From assembly GCA_013335175.1 (NCBI GenBank), contig JAAXWC010000015.1:1-33303 (forward strand): DNA of 33,303 bases, given 5' to 3'. A program made the position numbers and the translations under genes. The notes under the pieces are model-generated. The model did no database searches and had not been told where the DNA came from. It saw only the letters and a program-made list of their open reading frames with translations. This stretch comes from Candidatus Roizmanbacteria bacterium (GTDB taxonomy: Bacteria > Patescibacteriota > Microgenomatia > UBA1406 > GWC2-37-13). This document shows, piece after piece, positions 1 through 8,830 of this stretch (within the stretch, counting starts at the first letter, position 1; every line of letters starts with the position of its first letter).

Positions 1-61
1 TATCTCGTTTAGGTTTGCGTCGATCATAGTTATGTTCATCCTATGATTCTACCTGCCGCTT

Positions 62-119
62 TTTTTCATGCTCATCTTGTATGAGAATGCTTTCTTTTTC
101 ATGCTCATCTTGTGTGAGA
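62..119. repeat. two direct repeats, about 25 bp, upstream of purA
   Basis: Two near-identical copies (62-86 and 95-119, period 33 bp) share the core TTTTTCATGCTCATCTTGT followed by A or G and TGAGA. A weaker third copy may lie around 32-45, beside a 7-bp inverted repeat (23-29 with 41-47). No function is evident; they lie just upstream of the candidate purA promoter. Confidence 0.6.
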
Positions 120-131
120 CAAGACTATCAG

Positions 132-160
132 TTGTAAAGAACCTCGGATACTTCTATACT
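132..160 (+). promoter_or_regulatory. candidate sigma70 promoter of purA
   Basis: TTGTAA at 132-137 and TATACT at 155-160 are separated by 17 bp. The predicted start near 167 leaves a leader of about 45 nt before the purA ATG at 212. There is no convincing Shine-Dalgarno sequence in that leader. Confidence 0.4.
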
Positions 161-211
161 TTCTTTGGTTTCTGGCTCTTTTTACATCTATCAGTTCTTT
201 TTTCAAAATAT

Positions 212-1480
212 ATGAACACTGTTGTGCTTGGGACTCAATGGGGCGATGAAGGAAAGGGGAAAATTGTAGATTTGTTAGCAGAACAGGCGGATTATGTTGT
301 TCGATACCATGGCGGGAATAATGCAGGGCATACCGTAGTGATAGGTAAAAATAAGTATTTCTTTCATCTTATTCCTTCTGGTGTGTTTCATCCTCAGACA
401 GTCGGCATTATTGGCAATGGTGTAATACTCGATCTCGAAGTACTGACCGAAGAGCTTGCCAAACTTCAGGAAGCGGGCATTGCTATTTTGAAAAAATTGA
501 TAATTTCGCCTCGATGCCATCTTATACTCCCCTATCATAAAGCCCTTGATGTTGCGTATGAAAATGCCCGAGGAACAAATAAATTGGGAACAACAGGCCG
601 AGGAATTGGACCCGCTTATGCCGATAAAGTGAGTTATAACGGTATTCGTGTATATGAACTTTTAAACTGGGATCTGTTTATAGAAAAATTTAGATTTCAA
701 GCAAAGATCAAGAATAAGATACTCAAAACGTTTTCCGTTGAACCGATAGATATTGAGGCTTCCTTAGAAAAATATAGCACGCTTCGAGAGCAGATTATCC
801 CGATGGTGCAGGAAACGTACCCCTTGTTGCAGCGCGTGATTGGTAATAATAAAAATATTGTATTTGAAGGAGCTCACGGAATAATGCTTGATAATGACTG
901 GTCGCCATACCCATTTTGCACGGGTTCGAACACCATTATCGGTTCCGTTAACACTGGGGCGGGAGTATCCATTAAATCTTTAGATACGATTATTGGCGTT
1001 GTAAAAGCATACCTTTCCCGCGTGGGAGGAGGACCGATTCCGACAGAAATTCATGACACGCTTGCCGATACCATTCGTGAACAAGGGTATGAATACGGAA
1101 CAACAACAGGAAGACCAAGGAGAATCGGATGGCTCGATTTAGAAGCAGTAAAGTTTGCAACTGAAATAAATAGCATAAACCAATTAGCAATTACAAAGCT
1201 TGATATCTTAAGCGGACTGAAAGAACTGAAACTATGTACGGGGTACAAACTAAAGGGGAAGAAAATTAGTTATTCTGAATGCGGATACCGCGAACTAGAA
1301 CAGCTTGAACCTATCTATGAACTGCTGCCTGGATGGGACGAACCTATTTCTACCATAACGGAATTTCATCAGCTTCCCACTAATTGCCAAAACTATCTTG
1401 GCTTTATTGAGGAATATCTCAAGGTTCCCATTAAGATCGTTTCCGTTTCTCCAGAGCGGAATGCAACGATACGAATATAA
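212..1480 (+). CDS. purA: adenylosuccinate synthetase
   Basis: It joins IMP and aspartate using GTP to make adenylosuccinate, the first committed step to AMP, in the cytoplasm. The 422-residue product has the family's N-terminal signature VVLGTQWGDEGKGK (catalytic Asp and P-loop-like glycine stretch), then GGNNAGHT and the IMP-site segment GTTGRGIGPAY. GVVKAYLSRVGGGPIPTE and the GTP-base segment TKLDIL follow in order. The length is normal (about 420-430). The reading frame is open back to position 68, but that 48-residue extension is Phe/Leu-rich and outside the family; the ATG at 212 puts the signature at the N-terminus as expected. It stands alone, convergent with the GH130 genes, with a possible shared terminator across its stop codon. 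Confidence 0.97.
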   Translation: MNTVVLGTQWGDEGKGKIVDLLAEQADYVVRYHGGNNAGHTVVIGKNKYFFHLIPSGVFHPQTVGIIGNGVILDLEVLTEELAKLQEAGIAILKKLIISPRCHLILPYHKALDVAYENARGTNKLGTTGRGIGPAYADKVSYNGIRVYELLNWDLFIEKFRFQAKIKNKILKTFSVEPIDIEASLEKYSTLREQIIPMVQETYPLLQRVIGNNKNIVFEGAHGIMLDNDWSPYPFCTGSNTIIGSVNTGAGVSIKSLDTIIGVVKAYLSRVGGGPIPTEIHDTLADTIREQGYEYGTTTGRPRRIGWLDLEAVKFATEINSINQLAITKLDILSGLKELKLCTGYKLKGKKISYSECGYRELEQLEPIYELLPGWDEPISTITEFHQLPTNCQNYLGFIEEYLKVPIKIVSVSPERNATIRI

Positions 1481-1524
1481 CGGAATGCAGGGAGTATTCT
1501 CACTACGTTTCCGTATCGTGTTTT
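1466..1524. terminator. possible bidirectional terminator between purA and the GH130 genes
   Basis: ACGATACG (1466-1473) can pair with CGTATCGT (1512-1519), and a T-run follows on the plus strand. A competing inner stem (1479-1485 with 1508-1514) is possible. The structure spans the purA stop codon in the short gap between two convergent genes. The long loop makes this a moderate call. Confidence 0.35.
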
Positions 1525-1527
1525 AGC

Positions 1528-3444
1528 TTATCCCAATGCCTGGAGAATTTTTTCTACGGAGATGGTAGCAACGGCGACATATTGATCTGCTGCTCCATAG
1601 TATAAGTAGATTTCCTCTTCTATGACTACTGCACCACAGGGGAATACCGTTCCTGGGCGATAGCCGTTATTTTCATATAATTCACGTGGCTCTAAAATTG
1701 GTTCGTCCAACCGTTTTTTTACGATCGCTGGATTTTCAAGATCTAAAAGCACAACTCCCAACCGATACTCCAAGTCTATTTGTGAAATTCCATGATAAAA
1801 CAAAATCCAACCCTCTTTTGTTTTAATAGGCGGCGAATTAATACCAATTTTGATATTATCCCACCAGTTGGGTCTTGGCTCAATGAGCACACTCCCGCGC
1901 ACCGGTTTTTGAAATTCTAAATCTTCTACAAAATCAATCCAGATAGAAGGGGCAAGGCGATGGAGAACTGCATACTTGCCATTAATTTTTTCTGGAAACA
2001 AACAGGCATCCTTATCTTCTTCATCTGGTGGAGTAATTATTTTCGGTTTACTCCACAACCAACGTTTTGAGAGAAAATCTTCCACCGCAATTGAAGTGAT
2101 GGCAACCTTTGGAATATGTACGCCATCGTATGCGGTGTAAAGCATGTAGTAGGTATCGTCGATTCGCGTTATACGCGGGTCTTCACAACCGGAAAAACCC
2201 GGGTGTATTTTCGTTTCAAAATCCTCTCGCGGAATATAGATTGGGTCAGAAAGTCGTTCATCTATCGTAAACCCATCACTACTTTTGGCATATCCCATAA
2301 CAGAAGTATCATCATCTCCCATTGCCCGATAGACAATATGAACGTTTCCTTTTTCATATACTGCCGCCGGATTAAACGTATACTTCGATTCCCATGAGTG
2401 TTCGATAATGGGAGAGATAATGGGATTCCCTTCAAATCGTTGAAACTCTGGCCGATTATTATTGAAGAGACACATATACCTATCCGTATACAGATGATCT
2501 AAAATATCCTGTACCTTGCCGTGGGCAACGCAACACGTGGTATCCGAAGCTCCGTAATATAAAATGAGTTCATCGTCTTCTACTAAAGCACCTGAAGGAA
2601 ATACAATATCCGGGATAAGCCCATGTAGTTCGTACTCCATTTCAGGGACCAAAAAAGGATCTTTCGTACGGCCCAAAACCTTTAACGGATTTTCTAAATC
2701 TAACAGAACGGCTTCTATACTAAACACGCGGGATGATTCCCGGTAATTCCGAATATATGAATACAAAATGAGCCACCCTTCCTTTGTTTTGACCGGTTGG
2801 GTCCCAACCTCAAGATGATCCTCAGCACTCCGCAACAACGGGATTACATGACTATCAAGACCGTCGTACCAATCTTCCCAATACTCGCGTGACCACATCT
2901 GACGCGGTTCGTCAAACTGGGCAATTGCTATTTTTGCGGGAGGCATATCGGTATGAACCGTCAGAATGGCTGTTAACTTCCCATTTATTCGCTCGGGAAA
3001 AAGTGCCATTGCCTTCGAATTAAACGGCGTTACCGGATGTTTTTCCGTTATTGTTTTAAAATCTTTCGTTAAGGCGACTCCTACTCGTATGCCATCTGCA
3101 GAAAAAGGAAAAGTAGATAATGCGGTATAAAAAATATAATGCGTTCCCTCAAGCGAGGTCACCCGCGGATCTTCACAACCAAATCGTTCCCAGGGATACT
3201 CAGGGATAATAAACTGCTGACGATTGGAAAAATGAACGGTATCAGGCCCTTCTGCTAAACCAATTGTCGAAAGTTGAAGATTGACACCTTCTCGTTCCTG
3301 TTGGTGGGATTGAGCACGATAGACCATGTAATACCGATCATCGGCTTTCGTAACTGAACTATTAAACACTGCTTCGTCTTCCCAGGGATGAGTAGGATCC
3401 GGCTGAAGAATAGGATTTTCCGGATAGCGCAGAATATAAGACAT
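1528..3444 (-). CDS. double-domain GH130 mannoside-phosphorylase-like protein
   Basis: GH130 enzymes have a five-bladed beta-propeller and phosphorolyse (or hydrolyse) beta-mannosides, releasing mannose 1-phosphate. This 638-residue protein holds two consecutive GH130-like halves, about 1-325 and 333-638. Each begins with a PENPIL or EGNPII motif followed by W-E-x-x-x-x-F-N. Each carries the catalytic GCEDPR motif (Asp92 and Asp422), later a KTKEGW-I/L-L-Y strand, and a VFP(S/C)GA motif followed by LYYGA(S/A)D near the end. Ordinary GH130 proteins are about 300-400 residues, so this is an internal duplication. Both halves keep the acidic catalytic residue, so both could be active. No signal peptide is visible, so it is probably cytoplasmic. 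It starts 1 nt after the stop codon of the next GH130 gene and must be co-transcribed with it. Exact substrate and phosphorylase versus hydrolase activity cannot be told by eye. Confidence 0.88.
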   Translation of the reverse strand: MSYILRYPENPILQPDPTHPWEDEAVFNSSVTKADDRYYMVYRAQSHQQEREGVNLQLSTIGLAEGPDTVHFSNRQQFIIPEYPWERFGCEDPRVTSLEGTHYIFYTALSTFPFSADGIRVGVALTKDFKTITEKHPVTPFNSKAMALFPERINGKLTAILTVHTDMPPAKIAIAQFDEPRQMWSREYWEDWYDGLDSHVIPLLRSAEDHLEVGTQPVKTKEGWLILYSYIRNYRESSRVFSIEAVLLDLENPLKVLGRTKDPFLVPEMEYELHGLIPDIVFPSGALVEDDELILYYGASDTTCCVAHGKVQDILDHLYTDRYMCLFNNNRPEFQRFEGNPIISPIIEHSWESKYTFNPAAVYEKGNVHIVYRAMGDDDTSVMGYAKSSDGFTIDERLSDPIYIPREDFETKIHPGFSGCEDPRITRIDDTYYMLYTAYDGVHIPKVAITSIAVEDFLSKRWLWSKPKIITPPDEEDKDACLFPEKINGKYAVLHRLAPSIWIDFVEDLEFQKPVRGSVLIEPRPNWWDNIKIGINSPPIKTKEGWILFYHGISQIDLEYRLGVVLLDLENPAIVKKRLDEPILEPRELYENNGYRPGTVFPCGAVVIEEEIYLYYGAADQYVAVATISVEKILQALG

Positions 3445-3445
3445 A

Positions 3446-5284
3446 TTAGTTAGCCATCTGAGCTACCTCAACAGGATGAAGATGAGGAACTTCTGAATGC
3501 TTTAACTGATCCATAAACTCCTGATACGGGGCACTTGCAGCACACACCACCATATCTGCTCCTCCATAATAGACAATCAGTTGCCCTTTAAAAATAACAG
3601 TTCCACAAGGATATACTACTCCCCATTTCATCCCCTGATTCTCATAATGGGCTTCCGGTTCGAGAATAGGACGATTGCATCGATATAAAACTTTTTCCGG
3701 GTTATCTTTGTCCAGCACCATCGCTCCAATTTTATATCTGCCTGGATCCTGATCTCCCACAGATTGATAAATCATTAACCAGCCTTCGTCCGTAAGAATT
3801 GGTGTCGGACCAACCCCTACTTTACGACTATCCCAAAATGATCTTCGAGGAGGAATATGATGTTTCTTCTCCAACCATTTCGTTTTTCCATCAAAGTTGA
3901 GATCGTCTACATAATCAATGAGAATATGGGGATAAATACGATGAAAAATTGCATACTTACCTTTTACTTTTTTTGGCAAAATGCAGGCATTTTTATTTAC
4001 TACGCCAGGGGCAGAAATGAGCACTGGCTTAGCCCAGCAATCCCATCGCTGATTTTTAAAATCTTCTACAGAAATTGAAGTCAGCGCAACACGTGGAGCA
4101 CTCCAGCCATCATAAGCAACGTACGTCATATACAGCATATCATCAATACGCGTAATACGAGGATCTTCGCATCCGCCATTCCCTCCACCACCAGACATAA
4201 AGGCAAGAGAACATTCCTTGTTTACCGGAGAACGCCCTTCAAACGATTCTCGAGGGACATAGATCGGTTCTTTCCCCCGGTAGGTAAAATTGATTCCATC
4301 TTCACTGGTAGCATACCCTAAGGTTGAGATATCATCGTCTCCGATTGCACGATAAATAAGATGTACTTTTCCATCCTCAACAAACGCAGTTGGATTAAAT
4401 ACAGCCTTTGATTCCCACCAGTGAGCTGCAATCGGAGAAAGTATGGGATTTTCTGCAACGCGACTTAAAAATGAAGGAAAGGCTTTTTTACCTTTTTTAA
4501 CAATATGTCGAAAAAGGGTATGAGTAATTGCCAATAATCCTTCACCCCCTATATCCCAGTAAGAGATATACGAGCCATTTAATTCAACGAGAGAAACGGG
4601 ATTCACCTGTTTCATACGCCACTCATCCGGGCCTTCCCAAAGCGGGTGTTGCGAATGCCAGAGGAGATGATCGGGCTTATGCTTATCGAACAACGCACCA
4701 TGAATTACTACATGCTGATAATCCTGTTGATCTAAATACGTTTGAAAATAGAGGATGAGAATACCTTCTGGGATCACTTGCGCAATTCCAAGGAGTGTTT
4801 TTATGTCTGTTCCTATATGTTTATGAGGTGCCAGAACCGACTGGGCATTCACTTCCCATTCATGTAAATCTGGCGACTGAGCCACCTGAATTACACGCTC
4901 TCCAAAATAGAGAATATGGTTCCCCTTGTGTTTAAAATCAGGTACCAGTACCCCCACTTCTTGAATGCCACTCAGTTTTGCTACTTCTTTCCAAACACGC
5001 CCATTGAGAGAAAGAGCAACATGAAGGAATGATTGCGTCTTCTCTGTTTTTTTGTAGAGCAAACTAAGCGAGTCCTCCTGAGAAGCTATACGAAAATCGG
5101 AGCATGATTCTAGTTGAATGAAATTATTTTGTTTATCGTTTAGTTCAAAATTTTCAACGGTTCCTTTAAAGGAAAGGCCATCATTACTCACACTTAAATT
5201 ATGTTTTGAAGAAGAATGCAGCAAATACACTTTATTATTTTGATGGAAGACACCTACAATGGCTTTGTTTTTTTTATTTTCCAT
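3446..5284 (-). CDS. GH130-like protein with a degenerate N-terminal half
   Basis: The 612-residue product has a C-terminal half (about 272-612) that is clearly GH130: AENPILSP, a W-W-E-S-K-A-V-F-N-P-T-A segment, IYRAIGDDD and GCEDPRITR with Asp374. It ends with the same YPCG and YYGGAD features as the neighbouring paralogue. A glycine-rich insert (about 364-371) precedes the catalytic motif. The first 270 residues have propeller-like repeats (HILYFGER, LILYFQ, SYISYWDIGG) but no EDPR motif, so this half is probably a non-catalytic propeller. The frame is open to 5368; the ATG at 5284 was chosen because a strong promoter lies only 12 nt upstream of it. First gene of the two-gene GH130 operon; role in beta-mannoside or mannogen-type oligosaccharide turnover is inferred from the family. 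Confidence 0.85.
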   Translation of the reverse strand: MENKKNKAIVGVFHQNNKVYLLHSSSKHNLSVSNDGLSFKGTVENFELNDKQNNFIQLESCSDFRIASQEDSLSLLYKKTEKTQSFLHVALSLNGRVWKEVAKLSGIQEVGVLVPDFKHKGNHILYFGERVIQVAQSPDLHEWEVNAQSVLAPHKHIGTDIKTLLGIAQVIPEGILILYFQTYLDQQDYQHVVIHGALFDKHKPDHLLWHSQHPLWEGPDEWRMKQVNPVSLVELNGSYISYWDIGGEGLLAITHTLFRHIVKKGKKAFPSFLSRVAENPILSPIAAHWWESKAVFNPTAFVEDGKVHLIYRAIGDDDISTLGYATSEDGINFTYRGKEPIYVPRESFEGRSPVNKECSLAFMSGGGGNGGCEDPRITRIDDMLYMTYVAYDGWSAPRVALTSISVEDFKNQRWDCWAKPVLISAPGVVNKNACILPKKVKGKYAIFHRIYPHILIDYVDDLNFDGKTKWLEKKHHIPPRRSFWDSRKVGVGPTPILTDEGWLMIYQSVGDQDPGRYKIGAMVLDKDNPEKVLYRCNRPILEPEAHYENQGMKWGVVYPCGTVIFKGQLIVYYGGADMVVCAASAPYQEFMDQLKHSEVPHLHPVEVAQMAN

Positions 5285-5296
5285 GAAGAAGTGGTA

Positions 5297-5325
5297 AATA
5301 TAATACCTATTTAATTCATTGTAAA
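5297..5325 (-). promoter_or_regulatory. sigma70 promoter of the GH130 operon
   Basis: On the minus strand TTTACA (5320-5325) and TATATT (5297-5302) are separated by exactly 17 bp. Transcription should begin about 6 nt before the ATG at 5284, giving an almost leaderless mRNA. This rules against the longer reading frame starting at 5368. Confidence 0.6.
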
Positions 5326-5438
5326 AGAATTGTAAAAAAGTGCAAGAGCAAATTACTATTACGTTCATTTTACCGATCTCATTTATACGTTTAGGATAAG
5401 TAATTTATAGTTAGACTCTCTTACTATTTACCTATTAA

Positions 5439-5903
5439 ATGAACACATCAATCAAAAAAGCAAAAGAATCGGAAACTATTGTGATGCCTGCGGTCTCACC
5501 CGATGAGGCAGTTGTGGCATGGGAAGCATACCAAGACTTAAAAAAGAAAATCGCAACAGAACAAGATATTCAAGTAATGCAAGGGCGAGAGTTTTATAAA
5601 AAATCGTACTGGCGAAAACTCGCTACTTTTTTCAATATTTCGGTTGAAATTGTTGAAGAACGGCATGAACGCTATGAAAATAATATTGTTTTTTATTTTA
5701 CCTGCAAAGCGACTGCTCCCAATGGACGCTATGCAATAGGCAGCGGCTCCTGCGATTTATTTGAAAAGGGAAGAAGAAATTCTTTTCATAATGCCCGATC
5801 TACTGCGGAGACCCGAGCGTTTAATCGTGCTATTTCAAATTTGGTGGGTGGTGGAGAAGTATCTGCCGAAGAAATAAGCGAAACCGAAGCTTCCCTTACT
5901 TAA
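5439..5903 (+). CDS. small conserved protein of unknown function, possibly Rad52/ERF-like
   Basis: The 154-residue soluble protein has an N-terminal low-complexity part, a middle SYWRKLATFFNISVEIVEE segment and a later TAETRAFNRAISNLVGGGE segment near the C-terminus. The pattern of a basic alpha/beta domain followed by TRAxNRAxxxxxG recalls single-strand-annealing proteins of the Rad52/ERF type and unnamed phage or archaeal proteins. That likeness is from memory and weak, so no function is assigned. It has no signal peptide or membrane segment. It is divergent from the GH130 operon and its last 8 nt overlap the convergent membrane-protein gene. A TACTAT at 5422-5427 could be its -10 box. Confidence 0.7.
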   Translation: MNTSIKKAKESETIVMPAVSPDEAVVAWEAYQDLKKKIATEQDIQVMQGREFYKKSYWRKLATFFNISVEIVEERHERYENNIVFYFTCKATAPNGRYAIGSGSCDLFEKGRRNSFHNARSTAETRAFNRAISNLVGGGEVSAEEISETEASLT

Positions 5904-7293
5904 AGGAATAAAGCGTGGCTGTCGGGTCCTGATGTACTATTGTTAAAGAGTGTTGGATCCGCTGGACCATCTTTACATCCGTAGTGCGAATTAATAAATA
6001 CGAGATATTATATTTTTCCTGTATTGTTTTGAAAGGAATTTTTCCGGCCATTACATCCATATATTCTTTAAATGCATACGAACTTTGGTTCTGTTTTTTG
6101 TTTGGCAGTCGCCAGGTTGGCATTCTTCCGTCTATAAATACTTTTTTCTCTGGCAGGTTCCAGATAAGATAGCCTCCCCACTCATACAGAGAAAATATGT
6201 TTCCCTCAAGATGCTGTCCTTTTATAAAGAGAACAGATTGTTTGGGGTACCAGTGTTCTTCTTGAGAAATAAATGTATCTTTTAAATTCATACCTGTCTG
6301 GGCAATGCAAACAACAATGACAATGCTAAAAAATATCTTATACATGAACCAGAACCGTTCTTTTCCCTCTGAAATTTTTTTTACATCTGAATAAAAAAAT
6401 TGAATCGCTGCGACTGTCATTCCGAGTGAAACGATAAACCAAAGTATCATATGGCGGATACTCCATAACCCCATCAATAAAAAAAATACATAAGTTATTT
6501 TTTCAAATAATGAAAAATGATTTCTCTGCTTCCAGACGAGTACCAATGAAAATGCGGTATAGAACCACAACGGAATCAAAGGTATAAAAATGGTGGGTAA
6601 CCACTCAGAAATTGCGGTATGCAGATACTGATCATTGGAAATCGAGAGTATCTCTTCCCATAGTCGAAATCCATAGGGTGAAATGACCGAAGAAATCACT
6701 GAGAATAATACGATTAGCCAATCTTGGATCGTTATTTTCCGTTTTTGAAGGAAACAACTTACAAAAAATAGAACCAATAAAATAAGCCCAATAAAAAATG
6801 AGCCGTGAATATTGGTCCAAAAAAGAAGAATAAAGGGGATGAGGTATCGTTGCCAAGTAAGTCTGTCATAGTTCTTTAAAAGAATGAAAAAAAGAGAAAA
6901 TATAAACCAAACAATTATCTGGATTCGTATGCCAACAAACGATAATATCGTTACGAAAATGAGGAGGAGGGGGAGAACGGCAAACGAGTAATATTTTTTG
7001 GGAATTTGAATAATAAAGGCGGAGAGGAGAACACCCGTAAACAGAAGGGATAGAAGGCCCATCCTCCCAAACTTATACAGCTGATAAATGAAGATATTTG
7101 CTAGCCATTCGTAGTCGACAAATGGGTAGCTTGGCATCGTATAGGAAAAAGGATCTGTTTTGGGAATTCCGTGTTGTAGGATGTACTCGCCCATTTTTAA
7201 ATGCCAACCAAAATCGGGATCAATAGAGACTACGCCAATAAACCAAAACAATATAAAAAAGAGTGCGATCACGCTCCCATATACATATTTCAT
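5896..7293 (-). CDS. polytopic GT-C-like membrane glycosyltransferase candidate
   Basis: The 465-residue protein has about ten hydrophobic helices. The first extracytoplasmic loop reads DPDFGWHLKMGEYILQHGIP, then TDPFSYT and WLANIFIYQLY. This D-x-D, W-H-x-x-x-G-E pattern is typical of GT39-like or related lipid-linked-sugar transferases (GT-C fold), which move sugars from polyprenyl phosphate onto acceptors outside the membrane. A soluble C-terminal part (about 365-465) contains YEWGGYLIW and FIDGRMP, also usual in this family. Two start codons are possible. The one at 7293 is preferred because a TATAAT box (7301-7306) overlaps the upstream ATG at 7302 and lies 7 nt from 7293. Donor and acceptor are unknown; a role in cell-envelope glycosylation is inferred. 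Confidence 0.75.
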   Translation of the reverse strand: MKYVYGSVIALFFILFWFIGVVSIDPDFGWHLKMGEYILQHGIPKTDPFSYTMPSYPFVDYEWLANIFIYQLYKFGRMGLLSLLFTGVLLSAFIIQIPKKYYSFAVLPLLLIFVTILSFVGIRIQIIVWFIFSLFFILLKNYDRLTWQRYLIPFILLFWTNIHGSFFIGLILLVLFFVSCFLQKRKITIQDWLIVLFSVISSVISPYGFRLWEEILSISNDQYLHTAISEWLPTIFIPLIPLWFYTAFSLVLVWKQRNHFSLFEKITYVFFLLMGLWSIRHMILWFIVSLGMTVAAIQFFYSDVKKISEGKERFWFMYKIFFSIVIVVCIAQTGMNLKDTFISQEEHWYPKQSVLFIKGQHLEGNIFSLYEWGGYLIWNLPEKKVFIDGRMPTWRLPNKKQNQSSYAFKEYMDVMAGKIPFKTIQEKYNISYLLIRTTDVKMVQRIQHSLTIVHQDPTATLYSFK

Positions 7294-7300
7294 ACCCTTC

Positions 7301-7306
7301 ATTATA
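7301..7306 (-). promoter_or_regulatory. -10 box, leaderless start of the membrane glycosyltransferase
   Basis: TATAAT on the minus strand lies 7 nt upstream of the ATG at 7293 and overlaps the in-frame ATG at 7302. That makes the latter an unlikely start. No good -35 at 17 bp spacing was seen. Confidence 0.45.
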
Positions 7307-7332
7307 TCCTTATTTCTTCCTCATCAACCAGG

Positions 7333-7361
7333 ATGATACGATAATAAAACTCCATTATAAT
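7333..7361 (+). promoter_or_regulatory. promoter of the carotenoid operon, leaderless crtE
   Basis: A perfect TATAAT (7356-7361) lies 6 nt before the crtE ATG, with ATGATA (7333-7338, 4 of 6 to the -35 consensus) 17 bp upstream. Transcription should start at or next to the A of the start codon. No Shine-Dalgarno sequence exists. Confidence 0.6.
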
Positions 7362-7367
7362 TACAGC

Positions 7368-8447
7368 ATGACACAACTACTGTTTAAACAGAAACTAAAT
7401 ACATTTTTATTAGAATTTGAACCACGGTTAGAGAATTATTTTGAAAACAAAATTGAAGAAAGGAAAAATGATACTGAAGCATCTCAGTATGTACTCAAAG
7501 AAATTCAGCGTATCACTCTTTCTGGAGGAAAACGACTACGCCCTGCACTCGTTTATTTTGGATATCTCCTTGGGGAAAAGCAAGTTGAAGAGGAACTATT
7601 TTCCATCGGAATTGCACTCGAACTCTTTCATGCCTATCTCTTGATTCATGATGATATTATGGATCAGGCAGAAACAAGAAGGGGCATTCCAACGATTGAA
7701 TCCATATATAAACAAAAATTTCAATCTCTGAGTAACAAGGACCATCTAGCAGTAACGGGGGCAATACTCGCGGGAGATTATGCCAGTATGCTCGCTCATG
7801 AAATAATCAGCACCATTCCCCTCTCGCCCTCGATTAAAACACTGCTTTTGAACCTGTTTTTTGCGATGCAACATGAAGTTGTATCGGGACAAATTGATGA
7901 TTGTTTGGGCGTAGGAATTGAGGATTTTGACCATATTTCCGAGGAGAATATTGTAACGATGCTAAAGAATAAATCGGGAAGGTATTCTATTGAAAAACCG
8001 CTATTAATCGGAGCGACCCTCGCTGAAGTTTCACCAAAAAAACTGAATCTATTACACCAACTGGGAGATGATCTGGGGCTGCTATTTCAGATTGTTGATG
8101 ACATGATAGGTATATTTGGAGATGAAAAAAAGACTGGTAAACCAAGCAACTCAGATATTTTTGAAGGAAAACGAACGCTCCTCATGTTTTACACGTATCA
8201 GTGTGCCTCAGAGAATGAACGATTAAGAATGAAACAGATACTTGGGAATAGAGCTGCTTCAGCGAAGGATGTAATCTGGCTTAAAGGGTTTATCCAAGAA
8301 AAAGGGATTGATACAAAACTTAAAACGTACACCGAAGATTTGGAAGAAAAAACTCAGGCACTCCTCAGAGATCACTTTGAACCAACAAACCAAGGAGTAC
8401 CGTTTCTCTCTCATCTTGCAACCTATCTCCTCAAACGAGAGCAGTAA
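7368..8447 (+). CDS. crtE: polyprenyl diphosphate synthase (GGPP-type)
   Basis: It condenses isopentenyl diphosphate units with an allylic diphosphate, supplying the C20 precursor for carotenoids. The 359-residue protein shows GGKRLRP at 53-59, the first aspartate-rich motif DDIMD at 95-99 with following RRG, KSGRY, and the second motif DDMIGIFGD at 244-252. These are complete for an active all-alpha prenyltransferase. A tyrosine (Tyr90) five residues before the first motif could limit chain length, so the product (C15 versus C20) is not certain; the operon argues for geranylgeranyl diphosphate. The frame is open to 7263, but ATG 7368 follows a perfect -10 box by 6 nt. It is first in crtE-crtYc-crtYd-crtI-crtB and is separated from crtYc by 20 nt. 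Confidence 0.93.
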   Translation: MTQLLFKQKLNTFLLEFEPRLENYFENKIEERKNDTEASQYVLKEIQRITLSGGKRLRPALVYFGYLLGEKQVEEELFSIGIALELFHAYLLIHDDIMDQAETRRGIPTIESIYKQKFQSLSNKDHLAVTGAILAGDYASMLAHEIISTIPLSPSIKTLLLNLFFAMQHEVVSGQIDDCLGVGIEDFDHISEENIVTMLKNKSGRYSIEKPLLIGATLAEVSPKKLNLLHQLGDDLGLLFQIVDDMIGIFGDEKKTGKPSNSDIFEGKRTLLMFYTYQCASENERLRMKQILGNRAASAKDVIWLKGFIQEKGIDTKLKTYTEDLEEKTQALLRDHFEPTNQGVPFLSHLATYLLKREQ

Positions 8448-8454
8448 TAGTGGG

Positions 8455-8460
8455 TATAAT
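8455..8460 (+). promoter_or_regulatory. possible internal -10 box upstream of crtYc
   Basis: TATAAT lies 7 nt before the crtYc ATG, in the only non-overlapping gap of the carotenoid operon. No -35 box stands out. It repeats the spacing seen at other starts in the window and may give a second, leaderless transcript. Confidence 0.35.
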
Positions 8461-8467
8461 ATATGGT

Positions 8468-8830
8468 ATGCATCACTTTGAATACTTTATTGTTGAACTG
8501 CTTTGCTTTTCGTTCCCTCTTATTTTTACCCTTATTCATCGCAAGACCGTAGCAAAACAAGAAAACTTGAAAGTACTTAATCCTACGGTATTCTTGGCCA
8601 GTATCCCCTTTCTTATCTGGGATGTCCTTGTTACCGCACGCGGACACTGGTCATTCAACCCAGACTATATTACGGGAATAAAACTCGCAAATTTACCCAT
8701 TGAAGAAGTTCTTTTTTTTCTCCTTATTCCGCAATCATGCTTATTGATTTGGGTCGCGATGAACCGCTATACCTCTTTGAATGATTTAAAAAAAGACATT
8801 TTGCACCATTTTGAAAATATTCATCTATGA
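8468..8830 (+). CDS. crtYc: lycopene cyclase subunit, CrtYc-type
   Basis: This is one half of the heterodimeric membrane lycopene cyclase, the type best known from actinobacteria; fused versions occur in archaea and fungi. The 120-residue protein has about three transmembrane helices and the family's WDVLVTARGHWSFNPDYITG segment, followed by LPIEEVLFFLLIP, the conserved PxEE motif implicated in activity. It needs CrtYd as partner to cyclise lycopene ends. GTG at 8450 would add six residues. ATG 8468 is preferred because a TATAAT box lies 7 nt upstream. Its TGA overlaps the crtYd ATG by four bases, indicating coupled translation. Confidence 0.88.
   Translation: MHHFEYFIVELLCFSFPLIFTLIHRKTVAKQENLKVLNPTVFLASIPFLIWDVLVTARGHWSFNPDYITGIKLANLPIEEVLFFLLIPQSCLLIWVAMNRYTSLNDLKKDILHHFENIHL

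Noticed and set aside
68-211. N-terminal extension of PurA
   Set aside because: The 48 extra residues are Phe/Leu-rich, lie over direct repeats and a promoter, and have no counterpart in the family.
5285-5368. Longer start for the upstream GH130 protein
   Set aside because: A strong promoter (5297-5325) lies inside the extension, so the upstream codons would not be transcribed from it.
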